Shown in pieces: positions 1-5,902 of a DNA stretch of 11,018 bases. The translations under genes were made by a program, and so were the position numbers. The notes beneath the pieces are model-generated. The model saw only the letters and a list, made by a program, of their open reading frames with translations. It ran no database searches and was not told the origin of the DNA. Source of the DNA: CAZYPH01 sp964649095 (GTDB lineage Bacteria; Bdellovibrionota; UBA1018; UBA923); contig CAZYPH010000078.1 of NCBI GenBank assembly GCA_964649095.1, forward strand, positions 1 through 11,018, read 5' to 3'. How positions within the stretch are numbered: position 1 is the first letter of the stretch; each line of letters opens with the position of its first letter.

Positions 1-129
1 AGTTCGTCCGCAAAAAGGTCCAGATGCGCGAAGCGAGAGAGGCGATGTGACCAAGCTGGCCAAAAAACGGCCAGCGCGGGAACTCGCCGACCGAGCGACA
101 AAGCAGATGGGCCTTTTTCCGGACGAACT
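1..129. repeat. Long imperfect inverted repeat 1 (hairpin with inner stem-loop)
   Basis: The two ends are complementary. Positions 1-22 pair with 108-129, with 20 Watson-Crick pairs, one G-T wobble (19/111) and one C/C mismatch (11/119). Inside, GGCGA at 41-45 can pair with TCGCC at 84-88. GCTGGCC at 55-61 pairs perfectly with GGCCAGC at 69-75 around an A-rich 7-nt loop. The word CAGATG is directly repeated at 21-26 and 104-109. There is no T-tract after the inner stem, so it is not an obvious terminator. The repeat starts at the first base of the window, so it may extend further left. Its nature is unknown: it could be a structured RNA gene, a miniature mobile element or an intergenic repeat. 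The pairing is seen directly; any function would be a guess. Confidence 0.7.
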
Positions 130-130
130 A

Positions 131-233
131 AAGAATTTAGAGAGCTCGGCTAAGACTTAGTGGTACGTATACGGATAGGTATATATATACACCACTATGC
201 GCCCAAGCCCTTTAAAGAGCTCTCTAAATGCTT
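131..233. repeat. Long imperfect inverted repeat 2 (rod-like hairpin)
   Basis: This begins one base after the first inverted repeat. Positions 135-147 pair perfectly with 217-229 (13 bp), extended outward by 131-133/231-233 after one mismatch. The rod continues inward with GGCT 148-151/AGCC 206-209, then TAGTGGT 158-164/ACCACTA 191-197. After a 2-nt bulge it ends with 167-171/186-190, leaving a loop at 172-185. The inner part contains the 12-bp palindrome GTATATATATAC at 179-190. The left arm carries TAGAGAG (138-144) and the right arm carries CTCTCTA (220-226), words shared with the next element. No flanking target-site duplication is visible. The family is not recognised. Confidence 0.7.
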
Positions 234-240
234 CCCCCGA

Positions 241-407
241 AAAAACTTAGAAAATTGTTGCTACTAGAGAGTGCGAGATTGTTTTGCTGTACCTCCCACT
301 CGTGATCCTTTTGTAAGTCCCACCACCTACGTTTGGTCTTGAGTGCTGCTCTCTAGTAGCTACAATTTGCCTATCGAACAATTGCGCAAAAACTTTAGAA
401 AAATTTG
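241..407 (+). repeat. Near-direct repeat flanking the third hairpin
   Basis: The A-rich sequence at 241-257 (A5, CTTAGAAAATTG) recurs as 388-407 (A5, CTTTAGAAAAATTTG). It differs only by extra A and T bases within runs. The two copies bracket the third inverted repeat, with the left copy overlapping its outer arm. This could be a trace of duplication or insertion, or low-complexity coincidence. Confidence 0.4.
252..368. repeat. Long imperfect inverted repeat 3
   Basis: Positions 252-271 pair with 349-368, 19 of 20 bases, with a single T/T mismatch at 259/361. The arms enclose 77 nt in which CACTC (297-301) can pair with GAGTG (341-345). As in the second element, the inner end of the left arm reads TAGAGAG (265-271) and the right arm begins CTCTCTA (349-355). 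Related A-rich words flank the element, 241-257 on the left and 388-407 on the right. The 20-bp stem with a large interior is unlike a Rho-independent terminator. I do not recognise it as a known RNA class. Confidence 0.7.
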
Positions 408-496
408 CCTACCAGCGAACTTAATTCGTATTGAAAATGGCCATTCGCCTCTTAAAGTCGCATCGTGTTGAGGTAAAGCTTTGATAAGATTAGAGA
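369..496 (+). promoter_or_regulatory. Leader region upstream of the spoIID-like gene; weak -10
   Basis: This A+T-rich stretch lies between the last hairpin and the first gene. The best -10-like hexamer is TAAGAT at 485-490 (4 of 6 to TATAAT). It lies only 6 nt before the GTG start at 497, so a transcript from it would be nearly leaderless. No good -35 sits at the right distance. TTGAAA at 431-436 with TTAAAG at 452-457 is an alternative pair with short spacing. A perfect 10-bp palindrome, AATGGCCATT, lies at 436-445, and TTGCGCAA lies at 382-389. Either could be an operator, but nothing else supports that. The promoter assignment is weak. Confidence 0.25.
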
Positions 497-1720
497 GTGT
501 CGGGTCGTTATCGAGGTTTAAAAAATAGTATTCGATTGGGCCTTATTTTAGTGATCGGGTGGGGGTCTCTTTCTGCGCAGGCCGCAATCACGCCTTTTGT
601 GCGTGTCTTGATTGACCGCCAAATTGAGGGTGTGAAGGTAGAGGGCTTCGATGTCGTTGTTGAAGCCATCGGGGGTAATGCGGCAGCTACACGCGTGGTG
701 ATGCAACACCCTGAACGCACGACTCTGCAGTTAGACTGCAAGAGTCTAAATGGCTTTGTTACCGTCGTGAATAAAGCGTTAGATCTTTCGAAATGGTTTC
801 AGCCGAAGGCCCGAAGTCATCGTATTGCGGGCCCCTTGCGCATCTCAAGCCGAGGCGGGTTTTTGCGTGTTGGGGCCAAGCAGTTTCGCGACGCCTTATA
901 TATCTACAGCGCTAATCAAGAGTGTGTTGTTGTAAATCATGTTGATTTAGAGAAGTACGTAGTCGGCCTATTGAACAGTGAAATGTCCGCCAATTGGAGT
1001 ATGCAGGCTCTGAAAGCCCAGGCGGTAGCTGCACGAACTTACGCGGTTTATCAGATGCGAGAGGCAGGCAATGCTGTGACGCCACGTCCCTTTGATGTCC
1101 AGTCTACGGTAAAAGATCAAGTCTATGAAGGGGCACATAAAGAACGATTTGCAACGACCAGAGCTGTCTTGGAGACACAGGGTCAGATACTCACCTTTGC
1201 TCATACACCAATTAAAGCATTTTATCACAGCACGTGTGGTGGCCAGACTGAGAATCCCGCAAAAGTGTGGGGTATGAGCGTGCCCTATATGAAGCCGGTG
1301 CCTTGTGCCTATTGTAAAACCTCACCTCGCTACAAATGGGACCATTCGATTACGTACCGCGAGCTTACGACCCGCTTGTTCAACGCAAAACTCATGGAAC
1401 GGCGCGAAGGCGTTAAACAGGTTAGTATCGCAAAATTTAATAATCTAGGGCGGGCGCAGACGATTATCGTAAAAACGAATAAACGAGAAATATTGATGCC
1501 CGCGCAGCGTTTTAGAGAAATATTGGGTTTTTCTAATGTACTATCGACACGATTTCGATTGGATACGGCTCTTGGTGTTCTTTTAGTCGAGGGGCGAGGC
1601 TCTGGGCATGGTGTGGGTTTGTGTCAGTACGGCGCCAAGGGGATGAGTGACCAAGGGTATTCGTTTGATCAAATCTTGAAACACTATTATCCGCTAGCAA
1701 AGCTCGAGAAAATGTATTGA
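497..1720 (+). CDS. Exported SpoIID/LytB-domain protein (peptidoglycan lytic enzyme family)
   Basis: Probably an envelope enzyme or binding protein acting on peptidoglycan glycan strands. SpoIID of Bacillus is a lytic transglycosylase acting on denuded glycan. The 407-residue protein has a signal peptide (about residues 12-29, cleavage likely after AQA at 27-29). The SpoIID domain follows, with SEM at 161-163 giving the expected catalytic Glu162, then ALKAQAVAARTYA (171-183), YHSTCGG (243-249) and the C-terminal GRGSGHGVGLCQYGA (366-380), a family hallmark. Cys247, Cys270 and Cys273 resemble the Cys pattern of many family members. The GTG start at 497 has little Shine-Dalgarno signal. GAGG at 513-516 would instead suit a start near codon 12 (ATT at 530) or 14 (TTG at 536), either of which would also keep the signal peptide. 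Only 9 nt separate it from queA. The family is secure; the exact substrate and role outside sporulation are inferred. Confidence 0.9.
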   Translation: MSGRYRGLKNSIRLGLILVIGWGSLSAQAAITPFVRVLIDRQIEGVKVEGFDVVVEAIGGNAAATRVVMQHPERTTLQLDCKSLNGFVTVVNKALDLSKWFQPKARSHRIAGPLRISSRGGFLRVGAKQFRDALYIYSANQECVVVNHVDLEKYVVGLLNSEMSANWSMQALKAQAVAARTYAVYQMREAGNAVTPRPFDVQSTVKDQVYEGAHKERFATTRAVLETQGQILTFAHTPIKAFYHSTCGGQTENPAKVWGMSVPYMKPVPCAYCKTSPRYKWDHSITYRELTTRLFNAKLMERREGVKQVSIAKFNNLGRAQTIIVKTNKREILMPAQRFREILGFSNVLSTRFRLDTALGVLLVEGRGSGHGVGLCQYGAKGMSDQGYSFDQILKHYYPLAKLEKMY

Positions 1721-1729
1721 TTTAACGGT

Positions 1730-2911
1730 ATGCAGTTATCTGATTTTGACTTTGAGCTTCCTCAAGAGCTGATTGCGCAGCATCCGATTGAGCCACGCGA
1801 CCACTCTAGACTTCTGGTGTGCGATTTAACCGCAAACAGCGTGGGCGACGAGCCTAGTCTGGTGGTATCGCATCAGTATTTTTATGACCTACCGAATCTT
1901 TTAAATCACAACGACGTTCTAATTTTTAACGACAGCAAAGTTTTACCGGTGCGTGTGTTGGGTACGCGCGCCGATACAAAAGGTCGCGTTGAGATGCTCT
2001 TGTTAAGGCCGGTGCCCAAAGAAGAAGGCGGTGAGGCGCACGCCTATGCCCCTGGTTTTACTGCCGATTGGTATGTGTTATTAAAGTTGACCTCAAAAAT
2101 ATTTAAAGGAATGGTTTTAAAGTTTGGGCCGGTCGATTGTTCTTTAGAGGTCGTGGTGCAGTCTTCGGATGACGACCGTCGCAATCGCGATGGTGAGACA
2201 CGCGTGTCGATTCGCTGCCTTACTAGCCATTCTCCGCACTACCAAAGCGCTATGGAATCGTTAGAAGTTTGGCTTCAGTATTACGGTGAAGTGCCGCTAC
2301 CACACTATATTGCGGCGTCGAATTCGGATTTGGTAAAAACGCCTGAGATGAAACAGCAATACCAGACCGTTTATGCCAAAACCCCTGGCTCAGCGGCAGC
2401 GCCTACTGCGGGGTTTCATTTTACGAGTGGGCTATTACAAAAGCTTTGCGAAAAAAATATCGATACTGGTTTTGTTACACTGCATGTGGGTGTGGGTACT
2501 TTTCGTCCGGTAAAAACAGAGTCAATTTTAGATCATAAAATGCACACCGAATACTATGAGATTACAGAAACATTGATTCAACTTTTACGGCGAGCAGAAC
2601 ACGACGGCCGTCGTGTTATAGCTGTTGGAACAACCACAGTACGAGCATTAGAATCTCATAAAAATAAATTTCCGAATTTAGAAGATTGGACGCCAGGCAT
2701 CTATGCGACCAATATTTTTATTTACCCTTCTTATGAATTTCAAATTGTGGATGATCTAATAACTAATTTTCATTTACCTAAATCAAGTCTGTTGATGTTA
2801 GTAGCCGCGCGTATGGGGTATAAAAATACAATTTCCGTTTATAAAACGGCAGTAGAACAACGTTACCGTTTTTTTAGTTTCGGTGATGCCATGTTTATTC
2901 GCTTTCGTTGA
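1730..2911 (+). CDS. queA: S-adenosylmethionine:tRNA ribosyltransferase-isomerase (QueA)
   Basis: QueA transfers and isomerises the ribosyl part of S-adenosylmethionine onto preQ1 in tRNA, giving epoxyqueuosine, in the cytoplasm. The N-terminus (FDFELPQELIAQHP, residues 6-19), FNDSKVLPVR (66-75), GEVPLPHYI (186-194), QQYQTVYAKTPGSAAAPTAG (209-228), GVGTFRPV (254-261) and TNFHLPKSSLLMLV (345-358) are clear family signatures. At 393 residues it is longer than the roughly 340-356 usual. The extra length is in the middle, around residues 95-112 and 144-158, which are charged and probably surface loops. The ATG at 1730 follows the previous stop by 9 nt and has a weak ribosome site. tgt, the preceding step of the same pathway, lies 3 kb downstream on the same strand, which supports the call. 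Confidence 0.97.
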   Translation: MQLSDFDFELPQELIAQHPIEPRDHSRLLVCDLTANSVGDEPSLVVSHQYFYDLPNLLNHNDVLIFNDSKVLPVRVLGTRADTKGRVEMLLLRPVPKEEGGEAHAYAPGFTADWYVLLKLTSKIFKGMVLKFGPVDCSLEVVVQSSDDDRRNRDGETRVSIRCLTSHSPHYQSAMESLEVWLQYYGEVPLPHYIAASNSDLVKTPEMKQQYQTVYAKTPGSAAAPTAGFHFTSGLLQKLCEKNIDTGFVTLHVGVGTFRPVKTESILDHKMHTEYYEITETLIQLLRRAEHDGRRVIAVGTTTVRALESHKNKFPNLEDWTPGIYATNIFIYPSYEFQIVDDLITNFHLPKSSLLMLVAARMGYKNTISVYKTAVEQRYRFFSFGDAMFIRFR

Positions 2912-2927
2912 GGCGTTGCAAAATTTC

Positions 2928-2933
2928 GAGAGG
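2928..2933 (+). promoter_or_regulatory. Ribosome binding site fixing the metallohydrolase start at ATG 2944
   Basis: GAGAGG lies 10 nt before the ATG at 2944. The reading frame is open back to a TTG at 2908 that overlaps the queA stop. The strong site, and the fact that the fold's first strand begins right after Met2944, favour the downstream ATG. The same 10-nt spacing is seen before yajC and recJ. Confidence 0.7.
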
Positions 2934-2943
2934 TTTTAAAAAA

Positions 2944-3588
2944 ATGTTTAAACGTACAACCATGGTCGTGGGCCCATTTCAGTGTAATTGTCAGATTTTA
3001 ATGTGCCCTGAATCGAAAGATGCCGTAGTGATTGACCCGGGCGATGAGGGGCCAGCAATTGCAGCGCGTCTTCAGGCCGATGGTGCTAACGTAAAATATA
3101 TATTACACACCCATGCGCATTTAGATCACTGTTCGGGCACCCATAACGTGAGTCAGGTGGCTCCTCACGCGCTAGTTGGCCTGCACCAAGACGACGAATG
3201 GCTCTATAAAAATGTACCGATGCAGGGACAGATGTTTGGGATGCGTTTAACGGCACCACCACCTGTTACTTTATATTTTGAGCACGAGATGTTGCTGCCG
3301 TTTGCAAATACTCAAATTAAGATTTTACACATTCCGGGCCACTCGCCTGGCTCGGTGGCGTTTTCACTTTCTGAAAATACGTTGTCGTCAGTACCAGAAG
3401 TTTTTACAGGTGATACACTGTTTTACCGATCGGTCGGACGTACAGATCTATGGATGGCCGATGGCAGTCTTATGACGAAATCAATTAAACAGAAATTATT
3501 TACGTTAGATGATGAAACACTTGTGCACCCTGGCCATGGCCCTAGTACTAAGATCGCCGATGAAAAACGTGAGAATCCGTTTCTATGA
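2944..3588 (+). CDS. Metallo-beta-lactamase-fold hydrolase, glyoxalase II-like
   Basis: A 214-residue cytoplasmic hydrolase of the glyoxalase II-like branch of the metallo-beta-lactamase superfamily, which typically cleaves thioesters such as hydroxyacyl-glutathione. Metal ligands are visible: THAHLDH (residues 56-62, giving His57, His59, Asp61 and His62), PGHSPGS (131-137, His133), FTGDTLF (154-160, Asp157) and HPGHGP (195-200, His198). The GRTDLW motif (165-170) is typical of the short glyoxalase II-like group, which lacks the long C-terminal substrate domain of classical GloB. I therefore leave the substrate open. The start at ATG 2944 is chosen for its GAGAGG site; an in-frame TTG at 2908 would add 12 residues. 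The stop overlaps the next gene's ATG by 4 nt (ATGA), which suggests translational coupling. Confidence 0.9.
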   Translation: MFKRTTMVVGPFQCNCQILMCPESKDAVVIDPGDEGPAIAARLQADGANVKYILHTHAHLDHCSGTHNVSQVAPHALVGLHQDDEWLYKNVPMQGQMFGMRLTAPPPVTLYFEHEMLLPFANTQIKILHIPGHSPGSVAFSLSENTLSSVPEVFTGDTLFYRSVGRTDLWMADGSLMTKSIKQKLFTLDDETLVHPGHGPSTKIADEKRENPFL

Positions 3589-4463
3589 CACAAAAAATAA
3601 CAAACGCATTGTCAGTGTGTCTGATTTCAAAAAACGAGGCGCATGCGATCGCTCGCGCGCTAAGTTCTATTCGTCGAGAGTTTGGCTCAATTGATATTAT
3701 TGTCGTCGATGCCGAGTCTATCGATGCTACAACAAACATCGCAAAACACATGGACGCACGTGTATTCACAAAACCGTGGACTGGTTTTGCGGAGGCCCGA
3801 AATTTTGCCTTGGCGCAGGCCACAACTGAATGGGTTTTGTTTGTCGATTGTGATGAGGCTATCGAAGAAGGTTTTGCAGCAAAGTGGACTGCGTTAAACG
3901 CCACGAATAAGAATCTACCCAACTGTTTTAGTGTGCGTCGTCGCGAGTTTTTTTTAGGTCGAGAACTATATTTTGGGCCGGGTAATCCGTCGCATCAGTG
4001 GCGGCTATTCCGCCGTTCGGCCGTGCAGTTTGTGGGAGCCGTTCATGAGTATCCGGAGTTTGACGGACCCATTGGTTCGATCGAGTCGACGGGGTTGTTG
4101 CATTGGGTGCAGTCGGACGAGCCAACGGCACCCGAGAACGTATTTCAAGACGTCGTTCGTTTTTTGAATAAAATGAACCATTATACGACGCTAGAAGCGC
4201 TAGAGCGTTTTGCGCAGGGTCAGACAACAACGCTCTGGCACGCCTTTTTTACTTTTTTTAGTACGATTCTAAAAAACGGCATTTCATATCAGGGTTTTCG
4301 TAATGGGAAGGAAGGGGTTGTTTTAATTCTTCTCGAGGCTTTTTCTCGAACGGTTCGTCACTTAAAACTTTGGGTGTTGTGGCGCAAGTTGCCGCCGCAG
4401 CAAGTCAAAACATGTCAGGCTGATTGGAGTGCACTGAATAAACCGACGGTTTTAAGAATTTAG
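3585..4463 (+). CDS. Family 2 glycosyltransferase, WaaE/LgtF-like (LPS core type)
   Basis: A 292-residue GT-A fold glycosyltransferase that probably adds a hexose, often beta-glucose, to a lipopolysaccharide inner-core sugar on the inner face of the cytoplasmic membrane. The N-terminus shows SVCLISKNEA (10-19) and VDAES (41-45) of the nucleotide-sugar site. GFAEARNFAL (67-76) and the DCDE metal-binding motif (88-91) follow. RRREFFLGREL (118-128) and RLFRR with a downstream VHE (140-144, 153-155) are typical of the WaaE/LgtF subgroup. The C-terminal 80 residues are rich in aromatic and hydrophobic residues (FFTFFSTILKNG, 221-232), suggesting peripheral membrane attachment. Translation is probably coupled to the upstream metallohydrolase through the ATGA overlap. 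The sugar donor and acceptor cannot be read from sequence. Confidence 0.88.
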   Translation: MTQKITNALSVCLISKNEAHAIARALSSIRREFGSIDIIVVDAESIDATTNIAKHMDARVFTKPWTGFAEARNFALAQATTEWVLFVDCDEAIEEGFAAKWTALNATNKNLPNCFSVRRREFFLGRELYFGPGNPSHQWRLFRRSAVQFVGAVHEYPEFDGPIGSIESTGLLHWVQSDEPTAPENVFQDVVRFLNKMNHYTTLEALERFAQGQTTTLWHAFFTFFSTILKNGISYQGFRNGKEGVVLILLEAFSRTVRHLKLWVLWRKLPPQQVKTCQADWSALNKPTVLRI

Positions 4464-4482
4464 TCGTCTTCCAAATGCGAGT

Positions 4483-4509
4483 TTGATTACCTGATTTAAT
4501 TCTTATACT
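4483..4509 (+). promoter_or_regulatory. Possible internal promoter before the GT4 gene
   Basis: TATACT at 4504-4509 matches 5 of 6 of the -10 consensus. TTGATT at 4483-4488 matches 4 of 6 of the -35, but the spacer is only 15 bp. Transcription would begin about 5 nt before the ATG at 4521, giving an almost leaderless mRNA. The 57-nt gap is larger than the junctions around it. Weak evidence only. Confidence 0.3.
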
Positions 4510-4520
4510 TATTAAAGACT

Positions 4521-5897
4521 ATGAATACTTCTTCTCGTGGCGATACGGCCCATCAATCCAAGAGCGGACAGTCGCGTTCTGGTGGGCGATCGCAATCTAA
4601 TAATCAAGGTCACAATCGTTCACGACGGCGCGATCGCGGTGGTTCAGGCCGCGGTGGGCATAGTGCCCACTCAGGGGCTCAAAAAAATGTAGTTAGGCCT
4701 ACCAGCAAGGGCTCTCCGGCCATTGTCTTAAAACAAAATTTAGTGGTGCATTCGTGTACGTCGTCTAGTTTTTCAGGGTTAGAAAGTTACGTTTTAGATC
4801 TGGTCACCTGGCAGCATCAAAAGCGTCGAGCGGTGTTGTTGTTTTGCCGCGAGGGTACGCCCCTGCATAGAATGGCGGTTGAAAAAGGGGTGCCTGTTTA
4901 TACTATTGGCCCAAAAGATAAATCGGGGCCTCGTCTCTGGGCGTCACTACGCAAGTTTTGGGCCGAGAAATTGAAAGTTGGTAACGTCACGTTGCATATG
5001 CATGCGGGTGGCGAGCCCTGGTACCACTTGCCGTGGTTGTGGAAAACAAAAAGTATTCTGCAGTATCATATCTGGATCAATCATAAAAAAAACGATCCTC
5101 TCCACCGCGTATTGTTTTCGGCCATTGGTGAGGTTTGGACGTCTTCCGAATCGGCTCGTAACCACCTGTTAAAACTACTACCTGTGCGCCCCGAGCGTTT
5201 GCGGGTGGTGCCTTATGGACGCGATATCGAGACCATGAGCTTAGCACCACGCAGTGTGTGGCGTCGTGATGTGCGCCGAGCGTTGAATATTGGGGAGCGC
5301 GATACGTTGATTTTGTCGGTCGCTAGGCTAGAGCCGCTTAAGGGCGTGCGTGAGTTGTTTGAGGCCTTTTTAAAAATCGAATCTCAGTTTCCCCACGCGC
5401 ACCTGGCTATAGTGGGGGCGCCATCGCCGCACGATGAGTCGGCGGAGCGTTTGGCTCACGAATTAAAAATTAAATGGACTGCCCTGCCAGAGTCTTTAAA
5501 AGCGCGTATTCATCTGCCGGGCCATGTGTCGCCGGTATTGCCGTTTTTTGCAGCGGCGGACATGTATGTCGTGGCCTCTCATGAGGAGTGTTTTTCACTC
5601 GCGATGATCGACGCAGCGGCATTCGGTTTGCCAATTATTGGTACTCGTAGTGGTGGTACACCATCGCTCGTGCACCATGACGAGACAGGTCTATTGGTAG
5701 AACCTAAGAGTGTAGATGCTTTGGCTGACGGTCTTACAAAATTACTTAAACACCCGCGCATGGCACGTTTGTTTGGTGATGAAGGTAAGAAGCGGTCGAA
5801 TAAGTTTGATCGAGAACAGATTTACCAATCTATGCTCCAGCATTACGCGGCAAGGGCGGTGCCTGTGGTAGCTCTTCCGCACTCGGCGGCTAAATAA
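4521..5897 (+). CDS. Family 4 glycosyltransferase with Arg/Gly/Ser-rich N-terminal extension
   Basis: A 458-residue GT-B fold glycosyltransferase, probably cytoplasmic and acting on lipopolysaccharide or another surface glycan given the adjacent GT2 gene. Residues 1-65 are low-complexity and dominated by Ser, Gly, Arg, Asn and Gln, with RSRRRDRGGSGRGG at 33-46, so probably disordered. The catalytic part begins near residue 72. FSGLESYVLDL (84-94) matches the N-domain glycine-rich loop. LSVARLEPLKG (265-275) is the C-domain strand of GT4 enzymes. HEECFSLAMIDAAAFGLP (354-371) is the EX7E region, with Asp364 where the second Glu usually is. GTRSGGTPSLV (374-384) completes the donor site. It ends 5 nt before tgt. 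The family is secure, but the sugar specificity and the purpose of the extension are unknown. Confidence 0.88.
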   Translation: MNTSSRGDTAHQSKSGQSRSGGRSQSNNQGHNRSRRRDRGGSGRGGHSAHSGAQKNVVRPTSKGSPAIVLKQNLVVHSCTSSSFSGLESYVLDLVTWQHQKRRAVLLFCREGTPLHRMAVEKGVPVYTIGPKDKSGPRLWASLRKFWAEKLKVGNVTLHMHAGGEPWYHLPWLWKTKSILQYHIWINHKKNDPLHRVLFSAIGEVWTSSESARNHLLKLLPVRPERLRVVPYGRDIETMSLAPRSVWRRDVRRALNIGERDTLILSVARLEPLKGVRELFEAFLKIESQFPHAHLAIVGAPSPHDESAERLAHELKIKWTALPESLKARIHLPGHVSPVLPFFAAADMYVVASHEECFSLAMIDAAAFGLPIIGTRSGGTPSLVHHDETGLLVEPKSVDALADGLTKLLKHPRMARLFGDEGKKRSNKFDREQIYQSMLQHYAARAVPVVALPHSAAK

Positions 5898-5902
5898 GTT
5901 CG

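Noticed and set aside
1..233. Rho-independent terminators
   Set aside because: The stems are too long, the loops too large, and no T-run follows the stems.
1..368. Integron attC sites
   Set aside because: Size and imperfect symmetry are attC-like, but the core boxes (RYYYAAC and GTTRRRY) are not at the ends, and no cassette ORFs lie between the elements.
1..368. Miniature inverted-repeat transposable elements (MITEs)
   Set aside because: Terminal inverted repeats are present, but no target-site duplications flank elements 2 or 3, and the three ends are unrelated. Kept only as one possibility.
1..368. 4.5S, 6S, tmRNA or RNase P RNA
   Set aside because: None of the conserved sequence blocks of these RNAs, such as the SRP GNRA/asymmetric-loop region, was found in any element.
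1..368. CRISPR array
   Set aside because: There are no regular repeats of 24-40 nt with even spacers; the repeats are inverted and of different sequences.
508..1228. Antisense open frames within the spoIID-like gene
   Set aside because: They have no recognisable protein features and lie opposite a gene with strong family motifs, so they are shadows.
2908..2943. TTG start of the metallohydrolase at 2908
   Set aside because: It is in frame, but it lacks a ribosome site and lies on the queA stop. ATG 2944 with GAGAGG is better.
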